A stretch of DNA of 64,000 bases, from assembly GCF_009602705.1 (NCBI RefSeq), contig NZ_VSWH01000001.1, positions 682,001-746,000 of the forward strand, in the 5' to 3' direction. The position numbers and the translations under genes were made by a program. Of the stretch, positions 25,178 through 33,777 are shown piece after piece (position 1 is the first letter of the stretch; the number at the start of each line of letters is the position of its first letter). A model generated the notes under the pieces. That model searched no databases. It was not told the origin of the DNA and saw only the letters and a program-made list of their open reading frames with translations. This stretch comes from Chryseobacterium vaccae. Lineage in GTDB: Bacteria > Bacteroidota > Bacteroidia > Flavobacteriales > Weeksellaceae.

Positions 25178-26857
25178 CTATGTATTGGAATTATCTGTTT
25201 TAAGTTCTGCAATATACTTTCCGGCCTTCATTCCGGAGAAAATACAACCTCCGAGAAAAGTTCCTTCCAAAGCACGGTAGCCATGCATTCCGCCACCGCC
25301 AAATCCGGCGGCTTCACCAACGGCATACAGCCCTTCCAGTACACTTTCATCTTCCTTCAGAACCTGACCGCTTAGATTGGTTTTAATTCCACCCAGTGTT
25401 TTCCGGGTAAGTATATTTAGGCGAACAGCAATCAGGGGGCCGTTTTTAGGATCAAGTATCTTGTGCGGTGCGGCTACACGTCCCAGTTTATCTCCTAAAT
25501 AATTCCGCGTACTGCGTATATAATTAACCTGGGTATCTTTTGAAAACTTATTATCCAGTTCCCGGTCCCGGGCTTCTATCTGTGATTTTATCTTTTCATA
25601 ATCCAGAAGATGGTCCCCGGACAGCTCATTCATCTTTTTTACCAGATCTTCAAGATGGTCTGAAACAATAAAGTCTTTTCCGTGTTCTTTAAAAGCTTCT
25701 ACAGGGCCTGGCGCCTTTTTCCCGAATATCCTTTTAAGAAATAATGGATAATCTTTATTGGTAATATCCGGATTTTGTTCTGAGCCGGACAGGGCAAATT
25801 CTTTTTTAATGATCTTTTGGGTCAGGATAAACCAGGAATAAGAAAATCCGGTGTTTTGGATGTATTTTAATGTTCCCAGCGTATCAAATCCGGGAAGAAA
25901 TGGAGCAGGAAGGCGGTTGCCTTTTGCATCAAACCATAGAGAAGACGGCCCCGGAAGTATCCGGATACCGTGTTTGGGCCATATTGGATCCCAGTTCTGG
26001 ATTCCTTCTGTATAATGCCACATTCTGTCACGGTTGATAATATGTGCTCCTGCATTTTCTGCAATACCAATCATTTTTCCGTCCACATACGCAGGAACTC
26101 CGCACACCATATTTTCCGGGGCTGTCCCCAGTCTTTCCGGCCAGTTTTTCCTTACCAGTTCGTGGTTGGCACCAATACCTCCTGATGCAATAATAATATG
26201 AGGCGCCGTATATTCAAACTGGGAAATTACATTTCTGTTAGTTTCCACACCTCTTGCTTTATCATCATCTTCAAGAATATCTCCTTTCACTCCTTTGAGT
26301 TTTCCATTTTCAACAATTAATTCAGTAACCCTGTGTCTGAATTTCATCTGCAGCAGGCCTTTTTTTTGAGCCTGATACGCTTTTTCTACAAAAGGCTTTA
26401 CAACTCCTGTACCGGTTCCCCAGCTGACATGAAAACGCGGTACTGAATTTCCATGGCCATTTGCTGAACCATCACCACGTTCAGCCCAGCCCACCATAAA
26501 CATCAGTTTGATGCCGAGTCTGGAAATGTATTCATACTTTTCTTGGGATGCGAATTTAAGATAAGCTTCTGCCCATTTGCGGGGCCAGTAATCTTCTTTA
26601 CGGTCAAATCCAGCAGTGCCTTTCCAATCCTGGAGAGCCAGTTCATAGGAGTCTTTGATTCCCATTCTGCGCTGTTGTGGTGAATTGATCAGAAACAGCC
26701 CTCCAAACGACCAGAATGCCTGTCCGCCAATATTCTGTTCTGTTTCCTGATCTATTAAAAGCACTTTCTTTCCGGCATTGGTAATTTCCATGGCAGCAGT
26801 AAGTCCTGCCAATCCGGATCCGATAATAATGGCATCGGGCTGGAATATTGTTTCCAT
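25178..26857 (-). CDS. FAD-binding dehydrogenase (fumarate reductase/KsdD-like flavoprotein)
   Basis: A 559-residue flavoprotein. It has an N-terminal dinucleotide-binding fold (IIIGSGLAGLTAAMEITNAG, then LLIDQE), an internal IIIASGGIGANHELV, and a C-terminal FAD/substrate segment LYAVGEAAGFGGGGMHGYRA followed by LEGTFLGGCIFSG, as in the FAD-binding dehydrogenases related to 3-ketosteroid dehydrogenase. No signal peptide. Substrate unknown; the pairing with an SDR suggests a two-step oxidation of a lipid or steroid-like compound, which is inference only. Confidence 0.85.
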   Translation of the reverse strand: METIFQPDAIIIGSGLAGLTAAMEITNAGKKVLLIDQETEQNIGGQAFWSFGGLFLINSPQQRRMGIKDSYELALQDWKGTAGFDRKEDYWPRKWAEAYLKFASQEKYEYISRLGIKLMFMVGWAERGDGSANGHGNSVPRFHVSWGTGTGVVKPFVEKAYQAQKKGLLQMKFRHRVTELIVENGKLKGVKGDILEDDDKARGVETNRNVISQFEYTAPHIIIASGGIGANHELVRKNWPERLGTAPENMVCGVPAYVDGKMIGIAENAGAHIINRDRMWHYTEGIQNWDPIWPKHGIRILPGPSSLWFDAKGNRLPAPFLPGFDTLGTLKYIQNTGFSYSWFILTQKIIKKEFALSGSEQNPDITNKDYPLFLKRIFGKKAPGPVEAFKEHGKDFIVSDHLEDLVKKMNELSGDHLLDYEKIKSQIEARDRELDNKFSKDTQVNYIRSTRNYLGDKLGRVAAPHKILDPKNGPLIAVRLNILTRKTLGGIKTNLSGQVLKEDESVLEGLYAVGEAAGFGGGGMHGYRALEGTFLGGCIFSGMKAGKYIAELKTDNSNT

Positions 26858-27004
26858 TCGTAAAGAGATTTCCTGATTAATAATACGTTACTTAAATGTA
26901 TAAAATATTTGCGCTTCAACATATAAATTATCGAGAGAATTTATGCCGGAAAGGGATCTCTACAGATTTATATCATCTATCTTTGTTCATAAAATTAAGC
27001 GAAA

Positions 27005-27166
27005 ATGATGCCGTATAAAGCATTTGCTGTAGCTAAAGACGGTACAAAACATCCTATTGAGGCCGAGTCTATTATCATAAAGCTTGTAGAAGATATCGAA
27101 ATTTCTCTTTTACCACTACATCCGGTTTTTGACGGCAAACTCAATAAAACATTCTATCTTTGTTAA
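27005..27166 (+). CDS. Small ORF, 53 residues, possibly a truncated gene
   Basis: The ORF begins MMPYKAFAVAKDGTKHPIEA and ends NKTFYLC. It has its own promoter-like TATCTTTG (26978-26985). Its last codons overlap a second, identical TATCTTTG (27155-27162) that serves the next gene. The abrupt end inside a promoter suggests a 5' remnant joined to downstream DNA. The family is not recognised. Confidence 0.3.
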   Translation: MMPYKAFAVAKDGTKHPIEAESIIIKLVEDIEISLLPLHPVFDGKLNKTFYLC

Positions 27167-27177
27167 AAATAAAAAGT

Positions 27178-27612
27178 ATGAGATATTTGTTGATCATGAT
27201 GTGCCTTGTATGCTCGGTTTTCAGCCAGGTTTCAGCACAACAGAAGCAGGATCCGTGGAATGAAAGCCAACTGATGGATCCTGCATTATTAGCCTCCAGA
27301 ATTACCCAGCACAAGACAAAAGATCTGGTTATTATTTCAGTAGGTCCGGAAGCTATTATTAAAGGTTCCGTAGACATTGGTCCGACCCATGAACCGGAAA
27401 ATCTGGAAAAATTAAAAAATTATCTTAAAAAAATTCCAAAAGGAAGAGAAGTTGTGATTTACTGTGGGTGCTGTCCTTTCGTAAAATGTCCTAATATCCG
27501 CCCGGCATTTCAACTGTTACAGGAAATGGGCTTTAAAAATGCAAAACTACTCAACCTTCCGAAAAATATCAAAACGGATTGGTTAGATAAAGATTATCCT
27601 ACCAATGATTAG
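27178..27612 (+). CDS. Exported rhodanese-like protein
   Basis: A 144-residue protein from the ATG at 27178 (MRYLLIMMCLVCSVFSQVSA is a good signal peptide; an upstream TTG at 27160 sits in the promoter). The rhodanese fold is shown by DLVIISVGPEAIIKGSVDIG and the active loop VVIYCGCCPFVKCPNIRPAF, a longer, Cys-rich version of the usual CxxGxR loop with four cysteines. It may act as a periplasmic sulfurtransferase or redox protein. It overlaps the following TlpA-like gene by 8 bp, so the two should be translated together. Confidence 0.8.
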   Translation: MRYLLIMMCLVCSVFSQVSAQQKQDPWNESQLMDPALLASRITQHKTKDLVIISVGPEAIIKGSVDIGPTHEPENLEKLKNYLKKIPKGREVVIYCGCCPFVKCPNIRPAFQLLQEMGFKNAKLLNLPKNIKTDWLDKDYPTND

Positions 27613-28117
27613 AATAAAAACATTTTTCAGCATTCTGTTTTTAATGATTTGTACAGGATACATTTCTGCGCAGAAAAATATTGAAACAGGAAAGAAAGCT
27701 CCGGAAATTATACTTGCAAGACCTGATGGAAATTCTTTTTCACTTTCTTCATTAAAAAACAGGATTGTTCTGATTGATTTCTGGGCCACCTGGTGTGCTC
27801 CCTGTATGGATGAACAGCCGGAACTGAAGGCTTTGTATGATCAATTCTCAGATCAGGTAAAAGATAAGAAATTTGAAATTGTAGGAGTTTCTCTGGACAG
27901 GAATAAAGAGAGCTGGGAAAAAGCAATTCATCGTTTCAATATCAATTGGATACAGGTAAGTGACCTTAAGTTCTGGAAAAGTCCGGTGGCCAAATCCTAT
28001 GAAGTTGATGAGCTTCCCTTTAATGTTATTATTGATGGAGAAGGAACTATTTTAGCCATAAATCTTCATGGAAAAGAGTTAGAGGATTTTCTGAAACAGA
28101 ATTTAAGTAAGAAGTAA
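27605..28117 (+). CDS. TlpA-like thioredoxin-fold protein
   Basis: A 170-residue exported protein: signal peptide (FFSILFLMICTGYISAQ), then an AhpC/TSA-Redoxin type domain with the active site FWATWCAPCMDEQPELK (WCxPC) and a later VDELPFNVIIDGEG containing the neighbouring cis-Pro loop. It likely reduces periplasmic disulfides or participates in cytochrome maturation. Translation is coupled to the rhodanese-like protein, suggesting joint thiol/sulfane chemistry. Confidence 0.88.
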   Translation: MIRIKTFFSILFLMICTGYISAQKNIETGKKAPEIILARPDGNSFSLSSLKNRIVLIDFWATWCAPCMDEQPELKALYDQFSDQVKDKKFEIVGVSLDRNKESWEKAIHRFNINWIQVSDLKFWKSPVAKSYEVDELPFNVIIDGEGTILAINLHGKELEDFLKQNLSKK

Positions 28118-28143
28118 GATTATCAACGATAATAATTTGTAAG

Positions 28144-28170
28144 GAGTGGTAATTTTACCGCTCTTTTTTA
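28144..28170 (+). terminator. Terminator of the rhodanese/TlpA unit
   Basis: GAGTGGTAA pairs with TTACCGCTC (one G-T pair) around two bases and is followed by a run of T. Confidence 0.75.
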
Positions 28171-28240
28171 TTTACTTTATACATTTTTTATTACAGTTTG
28201 AAAGCAGAATACATCCGAATTTATCAATTTCATATATAGT

Positions 28241-28741
28241 ATGTTAACAGATATCATTATCCACGACCTTGATGTTATTTTTTGCGGAATAAATCCAGGC
28301 TTAAAATCAGCTGATGACGGGCACCATTTTTCCGGAAGAAGCAACCGTTTCTGGAGAGTTCTTCATCAGTCCGGCTTTACACCTTATGAGATTGAAGCAG
28401 TAAACGATACTTCTATTTTAGATTTTGGGTATGGCTTGACAACTGCCGTAGCAAGAGCAACTTCTCGTGTAGACGAGCTTTCAAAAGAAGAATTTGATGA
28501 TTCTCTGGAAGTTTTTAAAGCCAAGATAACTGAATTTCAACCTAAGTATGTTGCTTTTCTTGGTAAAGCCGCTTACAAGGCATTTTCTAAAAAGAAAGAG
28601 ATTGTCTGGGGGCAGCAATCTGAAGTCTTCTGCGGGGCTAAGGCTTGGGTTTTGCCTAATACCAGCGGACTGAACCGAGGGTTTTCGCTTGACGATCTTG
28701 TTACCTCTTACCGTGAATTTCATCTTGCCATTCAGAAGTAA
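28241..28741 (+). CDS. mug: G/U(T)-mismatch-specific DNA glycosylase
   Basis: A 166-residue uracil-DNA-glycosylase superfamily protein of the Mug/TDG type. The catalytic motif GINPG (residues ~18-22, Asn in the Mug position) is followed by GHHFSGRSNRFWRVLHQSG, and the second loop is LPNTSGLNR, where the canonical form is LPNPSGLNR. It removes uracil or thymine mispaired with guanine. Length fits the family. It is convergent with a second DNA glycosylase gene, 22 bp away. Confidence 0.93.
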   Translation: MLTDIIIHDLDVIFCGINPGLKSADDGHHFSGRSNRFWRVLHQSGFTPYEIEAVNDTSILDFGYGLTTAVARATSRVDELSKEEFDDSLEVFKAKITEFQPKYVAFLGKAAYKAFSKKKEIVWGQQSEVFCGAKAWVLPNTSGLNRGFSLDDLVTSYREFHLAIQK

Positions 28742-28763
28742 TTAAAAATCACTCTTTTCAAGT

Positions 28764-29432
28764 TTATATTTTGTTCGGTTTGCTTACATATTTATTATTC
28801 TTTACAAAAAAGCGCCAGGGCAAGAGTGCATCTTCCTGAGCGTACGCAACCCCTATGCGGGGACCTGCTACGATTTCATCAGGATGATATATAATACCAT
28901 GATCTTCAATCCAGATTTCATTTCCGTCCAGATCTTTTTTATTAAAGGATTTATCAATGCCTAAAGCCTTAGCTGCGGATCCCGGTCCCGAAGAAATAGC
29001 GGTTTTAGCAGCAGGTATATTCCGTCTGAATTCCATGATTTCCTTACCTATCAACGGCTCAACAGCCCTGATCAGAACTGCATGGGGATCATTTTCCACA
29101 GAGGTTACCACATTAAAAAGATGATGAATTCCATAACATAAATAGACATAAGAAACACCGCCAGGGCTGTATAAAGTTTCGGTACGGTCTGTTCTTCTGC
29201 CGCCATAAGCATGGGAAGCTTTATCCTTCGTGCCAAAATAGGCTTCAGTTTCTACAATAATTCCGGCTGTTATTTCACCATTAATTTCTGTAAAAAGAAC
29301 TTTTCCCAATAGATTCTGAGCCAGAAAAAGCACATCTTGATTAGCATAATAGGAGAGTGGTAGTTTCAAATCAATGGTTTTATGAATGTACAGATCAAAA
29401 TTAAAGATATAAAAACAATTTTTCACAATCAA
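28764..29432 (-). CDS. DNA-3-methyladenine glycosylase (AAG/MPG family)
   Basis: A 222-residue alkyladenine glycosylase. Motifs present: LAQNLLGKVL, IVETEAYFG (catalytic Glu), DKASHAYGGRRTDR, GVSYVYLCYGIHHLFNVVT, and GPRIGVAYA near the end. It excises alkylated purines. The start is uncertain: the only ATG gives a 20-residue N-terminal extension (FYIFNFDLYIHKTID) not expected for the family, which usually begins at KLPLSYY; an in-frame TTG immediately before that Lys may be used. Confidence 0.92.
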   Translation of the reverse strand: MIVKNCFYIFNFDLYIHKTIDLKLPLSYYANQDVLFLAQNLLGKVLFTEINGEITAGIIVETEAYFGTKDKASHAYGGRRTDRTETLYSPGGVSYVYLCYGIHHLFNVVTSVENDPHAVLIRAVEPLIGKEIMEFRRNIPAAKTAISSGPGSAAKALGIDKSFNKKDLDGNEIWIEDHGIIYHPDEIVAGPRIGVAYAQEDALLPWRFFVKNNKYVSKPNKI

Positions 29433-29479
29433 ACAGATTTGTTGCTACATTTGAATATTAGTTATTGATATTCTAAAAT

Positions 29480-29911
29480 ATGATAAAACCCTTTACGCTC
29501 ATCCTGTTTCTATGTGTTTTTTGTTTGACGGCACTATCATTCAATATTCCTTATCAGCAATCTTATCAAAAAATGATTGTTGGAAAATGGCAGCCTGTAC
29601 TTTCAAAAGCTGAAGGAATTGAAGCAAACGGAAAACGAACGGTTCAGAATAATTCCAAATACGGCAGTAAAGATATTATGCAGTTTAATGCGGATGGTTC
29701 TATTATTGATGGCGGACAACTTTATTTTTCGTATTCATTAGACTCTAATGATGATAAGCTTTTATCTTTATTTGATGGCGGCAATTATGAAAGAAAATTT
29801 GAAATCGCTCAATTAGACAAAACAACAATGAAAATTGTTATGCGGGATACAGATAAGTATAGGGGAGAACCTTTTCACGTAATCTGGACGATTGTATTTA
29901 AAAGAAAATAA
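29480..29911 (+). CDS. Exported lipocalin-like protein
   Basis: A 143-residue protein with a signal peptide (LILFLCVFCLTALS). The mature part opens MIVGKWQPV, then has FNADGSIIDGGQLYFSYS and ends HVIWTIVFKRK, the pattern of small Bacteroidota lipocalin-like domains (GKW at the start, strands, then a final strand). Ligand unknown. A promoter-like TACATTTG (29446-29453) lies 27 bp upstream. Confidence 0.65.
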   Translation: MIKPFTLILFLCVFCLTALSFNIPYQQSYQKMIVGKWQPVLSKAEGIEANGKRTVQNNSKYGSKDIMQFNADGSIIDGGQLYFSYSLDSNDDKLLSLFDGGNYERKFEIAQLDKTTMKIVMRDTDKYRGEPFHVIWTIVFKRK

Positions 29912-29920
29912 GCAGGTTTA

Positions 29921-30120
29921 AATAACGTCAGTTCGGGATAAGAATGTGTGATTGATGGAGGTTTGAAGCTGGGAGCTGGAAAAGGGAAGTTATGGAAGCC
30001 ATCAAGAATAACGGTTGATCTATTTTATTCTTTTTGTGATATTAAAATTTTATGGTAACTATCAATAATATAACTAAAAATAACTTTCAGCCTTAACTCC
30101 TTAATCCAAACTTAGGTTAA
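29921..30120 (+). repeat. Dispersed repeat family B, copy 1 (diverged)
   Basis: Non-coding block beginning CAGTTCGGGATAAGAAT and ending near AGGTTAAATAA. It keeps internal landmarks of the other copies (GGGAAGTT ... CTAACTATTAGTT-like centre ... AACTTTCAGCC) but is more diverged. It ends next to the IS element. Confidence 0.6.
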
Positions 30121-30165
30121 ATAAAAAATCCCACAACTAGACTGCACCCAAAAGTTTAGACAAAA

Positions 30166-30954
30166 TTAAACAATATTATTATATGAAAGAGTTCGGTACT
30201 GTACCGGACTCTTTCCTTTTAGATTAAGTCTTATCCTGTCGTTATTGTAGTAATTGATATACTTCTTTATTTCTTTTTTGAGCTCATCAATGGTTTTAAA
30301 TTTCTTAGTATAGAACATTTCAGATTTTAAAGTTCCAAAGAAGTTTTCTATTACCGCATTATCCAGGCAGTTTCCTTTGCGGGACATACTTTGGATAATG
30401 CCTTTTTCTTTTAACAGATGCTGATAGGCTTTCATCTGATATTGCCAGCCTTGATCAGAGTGGATAATGAGGTTTTCAGTATTCTTGATTTTTCTGAGCC
30501 CTTTTTTGAGCATATTTACAACCTGTGCAAAGGCAGGCCTTTCCGAGAGATCGTAACTGATAATCTCGCCATTGTAAAGATCAATTATCGGCGAAAGATA
30601 CAATTTACTGCCCGAGACGTTAAATTCTGTCACATCAGTGGCCCATTTTCTGTTTGGCTGATCTGCCTTAAAGTTCCTCTCCAGAATATTTGGTGCTATC
30701 CTGCCTTGCTCTCCCCGGTAAGATCTGTATTTTTTAACCCTAACGATACTTTTCAATCCTAGGGTCTTCATCAGTCTTAAGACCGTTTTATGATTAATTA
30801 CAATTCCTTGCTGTTTCATAATCAAAGTAATACGACGGTATCCAAACCGGCCTTTATGCCTATGATAAATCTGTTTTATCAAAGTTTTTACTTCTCCATA
30901 TTTATCTTTTTTATCAAGAGCTTTCTGATGGTAATAGAAACTGCTTCTGGCCAT
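30166..30954 (-). CDS. IS3-family transposase OrfB (DDE integrase domain)
   Basis: A 262-residue product from the first ATG; the frame stays open upstream (EGLRRKYDLSLLLDCTG before MARSSFYYH), as expected if it is made as an OrfAB fusion by -1 frameshifting. The DDE triad is intact: WATDVTEF, IIHSDQGWQY and NAVIENFFGTLKSE. An HTH_21-like segment (YHRHKGRFGYRRITLIMKQ) precedes it. Confidence 0.93.
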   Translation of the reverse strand: MARSSFYYHQKALDKKDKYGEVKTLIKQIYHRHKGRFGYRRITLIMKQQGIVINHKTVLRLMKTLGLKSIVRVKKYRSYRGEQGRIAPNILERNFKADQPNRKWATDVTEFNVSGSKLYLSPIIDLYNGEIISYDLSERPAFAQVVNMLKKGLRKIKNTENLIIHSDQGWQYQMKAYQHLLKEKGIIQSMSRKGNCLDNAVIENFFGTLKSEMFYTKKFKTIDELKKEIKKYINYYNNDRIRLNLKGKSPVQYRTLSYNNIV

Positions 30955-30995
30955 ACCTGTACAATCCAGCAGGAGTGACAGGTCATATTTTCGCC

Positions 30996-31523
30996 TTAAT
31001 CCTTCGATGGCCTCTGCTTGTTCTTTTTGAGAGTTAAGGCGTCTAACTTTTTTAGAAAATCAATTTCAGCTCGAAGCCTTTCGTTTTCCAATAAAAGTTC
31101 TTCTTCTCTGGTCAATGGCTTATCGGACTTTCTTTTCTTACGCTTGTGATCACTCATAATGCAGGGTCTTCCTTTGGGTTTGTTCTTTAACCCTAAAATA
31201 CCACTTTTTTCGTAATCCCTTTGCCAATTCAACACGCTAGACTGAGCTGCGATATCGAATCGGATACATGCTTCCCTTTGGGAGATATGTTCTGTTTCGA
31301 TGGCTTTTAGAACTTTAACCTTAAAATTCAGGGAATAGCTCTTGTTTTTTCTCGGTTGTAGCCCCGAGATTACGTACTTGTTATAAAAACCAATCCATTT
31401 GCGCAGATTGCTTTCATTAAATCCTTTCTCTGTTGCTATAGATTCAATCGAACGATAAGAGTTTTTGTGAAGATTAATACATTCTAATTTGAAAGCAACG
31501 CTAAATTTTTCTTTTCTATACAT
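30996..31523 (-). CDS. IS3-family transposase OrfA (DNA binding)
   Basis: A 175-residue protein with two helix-turn-helix segments (SIESIATEKGFNESNLRKWI; SQREACIRFDIAAQSSVLNW) and a C-terminal leucine-zipper-like helix (EEELLLENERLRAEIDFLKK). The C-terminus runs over an A5G stretch (complement of 31022-31027) where a -1 shift enters the orfB frame. Confidence 0.92.
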   Translation of the reverse strand: MYRKEKFSVAFKLECINLHKNSYRSIESIATEKGFNESNLRKWIGFYNKYVISGLQPRKNKSYSLNFKVKVLKAIETEHISQREACIRFDIAAQSSVLNWQRDYEKSGILGLKNKPKGRPCIMSDHKRKKRKSDKPLTREEELLLENERLRAEIDFLKKLDALTLKKNKQRPSKD

Positions 31524-31591
31524 AAAAAAATGCCCCTAAAAAGTGTCTAACTTTTTGGGGGCAGTCCAAACAATGTGGGATTTTTCATGGG

Positions 31592-33763
31592 TTATCTTCC
31601 TCCCGGAGGACAATGTTCTTTCAGATATTTTGTAAACAGGGTTGCTAAGTGCAATGATGTTCCTTCTCCTTCATCAATAGAATGTGTACGGTTAGGGTAA
31701 GACATCAGCTGGAACTGTTTATTATATTTTACCAGTTCATTAATGTATACTTCCGTATTTTGGTAATGCACATTGTCATCGCCTGTTCCGTGAACCAATA
31801 AAAGATTTCCTTTTAGGTTTTTAGCATAAGCCAATGGGGAACCATTAACAAAATCTTCCCTGTTTTCCTGTGGAAGTCCCATATACCGTTCCTGATAGAT
31901 ATTGTCATAGAACAGTTGATTGGCTACCGGAGCAATCGCGATTCCCGTCTGATAAATATCGGGATACTGTCCCAAAAGGTTTAATGTGGAAGAACCTCCG
32001 CCGCTCCAGCCCCAAACAGCAACCCTTGAAGTATCTGCATATGGCCATTTTGCAAATAGGGCTTTTGCACCCATTGCCTGATCACGGATATTAAGCTGTC
32101 CTATTTTACGATAAACAGATTTTCTCCATTCACGTCCTTTTGGAGCGGGGGTACCGCGGTTTTCAAGGGAAACATACAGGTAGCCGTCTTCAGCCATATC
32201 GCCTGTATATAAATAATTCCAGCCGGTGTAGAAATTATCGGTTACGGTTTGTGATCCCGGTTCTCCATAGACAGTAAAAACAATAGGGTATTTTTTATTA
32301 GGATCAAAGTTTTTAGGCTTTACCACCCATCCGTCCATAGTAACCCCATCCTGTGTGGTAATCTGGAAAAATTCTGCTCTGGGTTTTGCAGGATCTGCTT
32401 TTGCTGATCTTTTGGGAGCAACAAGCTCTTTATGATCCGGTAATGATACAACAGCACCTGCTGAACGGGCATTAACACTGGTATTATTAAACACCGCGAT
32501 TTTCCCGTTAGGTGATATTGTATATTGATTAGAGCCTGAATAGGTTCCCGGGGTAATTCTTTCTGCTTTTCCACCTTTCATGCTTACTTTATACAAGTAT
32601 TTCTGCGTTGCATTATCGGGAGAAGCTAAGAAGTAGATCAATTTGTTCGGGACATCAAAAAACTCAGGCTTTATCACATCGAAATTATCTTTGGTAATCA
32701 GTGTTTCCTTACCGTTCATGTCTATTTTATAAATATGTCTCCAGCCGTCCTTTTCAGAAAGCCATAGAAATTCTTTTCCGTTATCAATCCAGTCCCAGCC
32801 ACTCGGATCGTTGTCGTTCCACCGGGATTTGATGTCAATCCAGGCAGGATCTGTTTCTGTGTGAATGGTTCTGCTTGTTCCGGAATTGGCATCTGCCACG
32901 ATAATCTTGCTTTGATTCTGCTTTCTGTTCAATTGCTGCAAAATAACAGATTTTGAGTCCAGAACCCATTCCATTCTCGGGATATAGTTTTGAATTTCAT
33001 CGCCTGCTATATCTGCTTTCTTTGAAGATTTTGAAGCCAGATCATAGAACCAGATGCTGCATCCGGAAGGGTTTTCGCCTACTTTCGGATATTCTACAGG
33101 AACGGTAAAAGAATACAGGCTGTCTGTATTATTGATCATCAGGAAATTCTTAGTATCTCTTGCATCCAGTTTCCAGTAAGCAATTTTGCTTCCGTCCGGA
33201 GACCATCTGAAACCATCCTGCGTACCAAATTCCTCTTCATAGGCCCAGTCAAAAGTACCGTTGATCATTCTGTCTGTACCATCAGTGGTAATCTTCGTAA
33301 TCTGGTTGTTTGAAAGGTCTTCAATATAAATATTATGCTTAGATACATAAGCTGCTTTTTTACCATCCGGAGAAAACTTGGCAAACATCAATGATGAAGC
33401 GGGCAGGCTTTTCCCCAGTTGGGTAAGTTTTTTATTATTCTTGTCGAAGATCCAGTAGTCACCTCTCGTATTATCTCTCCATACTTTCTTAGTATTGGTA
33501 AAGAGCAGTAAACTTTTACCATCGGGAGATACCTGAAAACTTTGTACTTCTAACGCGGCAGAGCTTCCCGAAGGAATTAACTCCGTATTGCTTAAAAAAG
33601 TCTGGTCTTTTCCTGAATTCAGGACATCAACGATTTCAACGCCATTTTTAGTAAATGAATAATAAGCATTGCCATCAGGAGTCCATTGGGTCTTTTGTGC
33701 AGCCAACGGAGACAGACACAGGAAATAGAATGCAATGACGGTTAGTTTTTTTATGTTTTTCAT
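31592..33763 (-). CDS. Dipeptidyl peptidase IV (S9B family), exported
   Basis: A 723-residue protein: signal peptide (AFYFLCLSPLAAQ), an eight-bladed beta-propeller (~30-470, repeated W-SPDG-type strands such as FQVSPDGKSLLLF and FRWSPDGSKIAYW, with the AYEEEF Glu pair that anchors the substrate N-terminus), and a C-terminal alpha/beta hydrolase with Ser in WGWSGGGSST, Asp in HGTGDDNVHY and His in NRTHSIDEG. It releases X-Pro dipeptides from peptide N-termini in the periplasm. Its natural terminator has been split by the IS. The aminopeptidase P-like gene lies 14 bp upstream, so the two form an operon. Confidence 0.93.
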   Translation of the reverse strand: MKNIKKLTVIAFYFLCLSPLAAQKTQWTPDGNAYYSFTKNGVEIVDVLNSGKDQTFLSNTELIPSGSSAALEVQSFQVSPDGKSLLLFTNTKKVWRDNTRGDYWIFDKNNKKLTQLGKSLPASSLMFAKFSPDGKKAAYVSKHNIYIEDLSNNQITKITTDGTDRMINGTFDWAYEEEFGTQDGFRWSPDGSKIAYWKLDARDTKNFLMINNTDSLYSFTVPVEYPKVGENPSGCSIWFYDLASKSSKKADIAGDEIQNYIPRMEWVLDSKSVILQQLNRKQNQSKIIVADANSGTSRTIHTETDPAWIDIKSRWNDNDPSGWDWIDNGKEFLWLSEKDGWRHIYKIDMNGKETLITKDNFDVIKPEFFDVPNKLIYFLASPDNATQKYLYKVSMKGGKAERITPGTYSGSNQYTISPNGKIAVFNNTSVNARSAGAVVSLPDHKELVAPKRSAKADPAKPRAEFFQITTQDGVTMDGWVVKPKNFDPNKKYPIVFTVYGEPGSQTVTDNFYTGWNYLYTGDMAEDGYLYVSLENRGTPAPKGREWRKSVYRKIGQLNIRDQAMGAKALFAKWPYADTSRVAVWGWSGGGSSTLNLLGQYPDIYQTGIAIAPVANQLFYDNIYQERYMGLPQENREDFVNGSPLAYAKNLKGNLLLVHGTGDDNVHYQNTEVYINELVKYNKQFQLMSYPNRTHSIDEGEGTSLHLATLFTKYLKEHCPPGGR

Positions 33764-33777
33764 AGATGATATTTGAA

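Larger units (their letters stand above)
30138..31568 (-). mobile_element. IS3-family insertion sequence, IS150-like, complete
   Basis: A 1431-bp element with terminal inverted repeats of about 25 bp and 22 matches: left TAGACTGCACCCAAAAG..., right (complement) TGGACTGCCCCCAAAAA.... It is flanked by the 3-bp direct repeat AAC (30135-30137 and 31569-31571), the expected target duplication. It carries orfA and orfB in overlapping frames with an A-rich -1 slippage site. All parts look intact, so it is probably active or recently so. Confidence 0.9.
30124..31585. other. Terminator hairpin split by the IS insertion
   Basis: The arms AAAAATCCCACA (30124-30135) and TGTGGGATTTTT (31574-31585) are perfect 12-bp complements. 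Removing the IS and one copy of its 3-bp target repeat rejoins them around the loop ACAA, giving a strong bidirectional terminator just after the DPP-IV gene (minus strand) and downstream of the lipocalin-like gene (plus strand). Confidence 0.8.
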
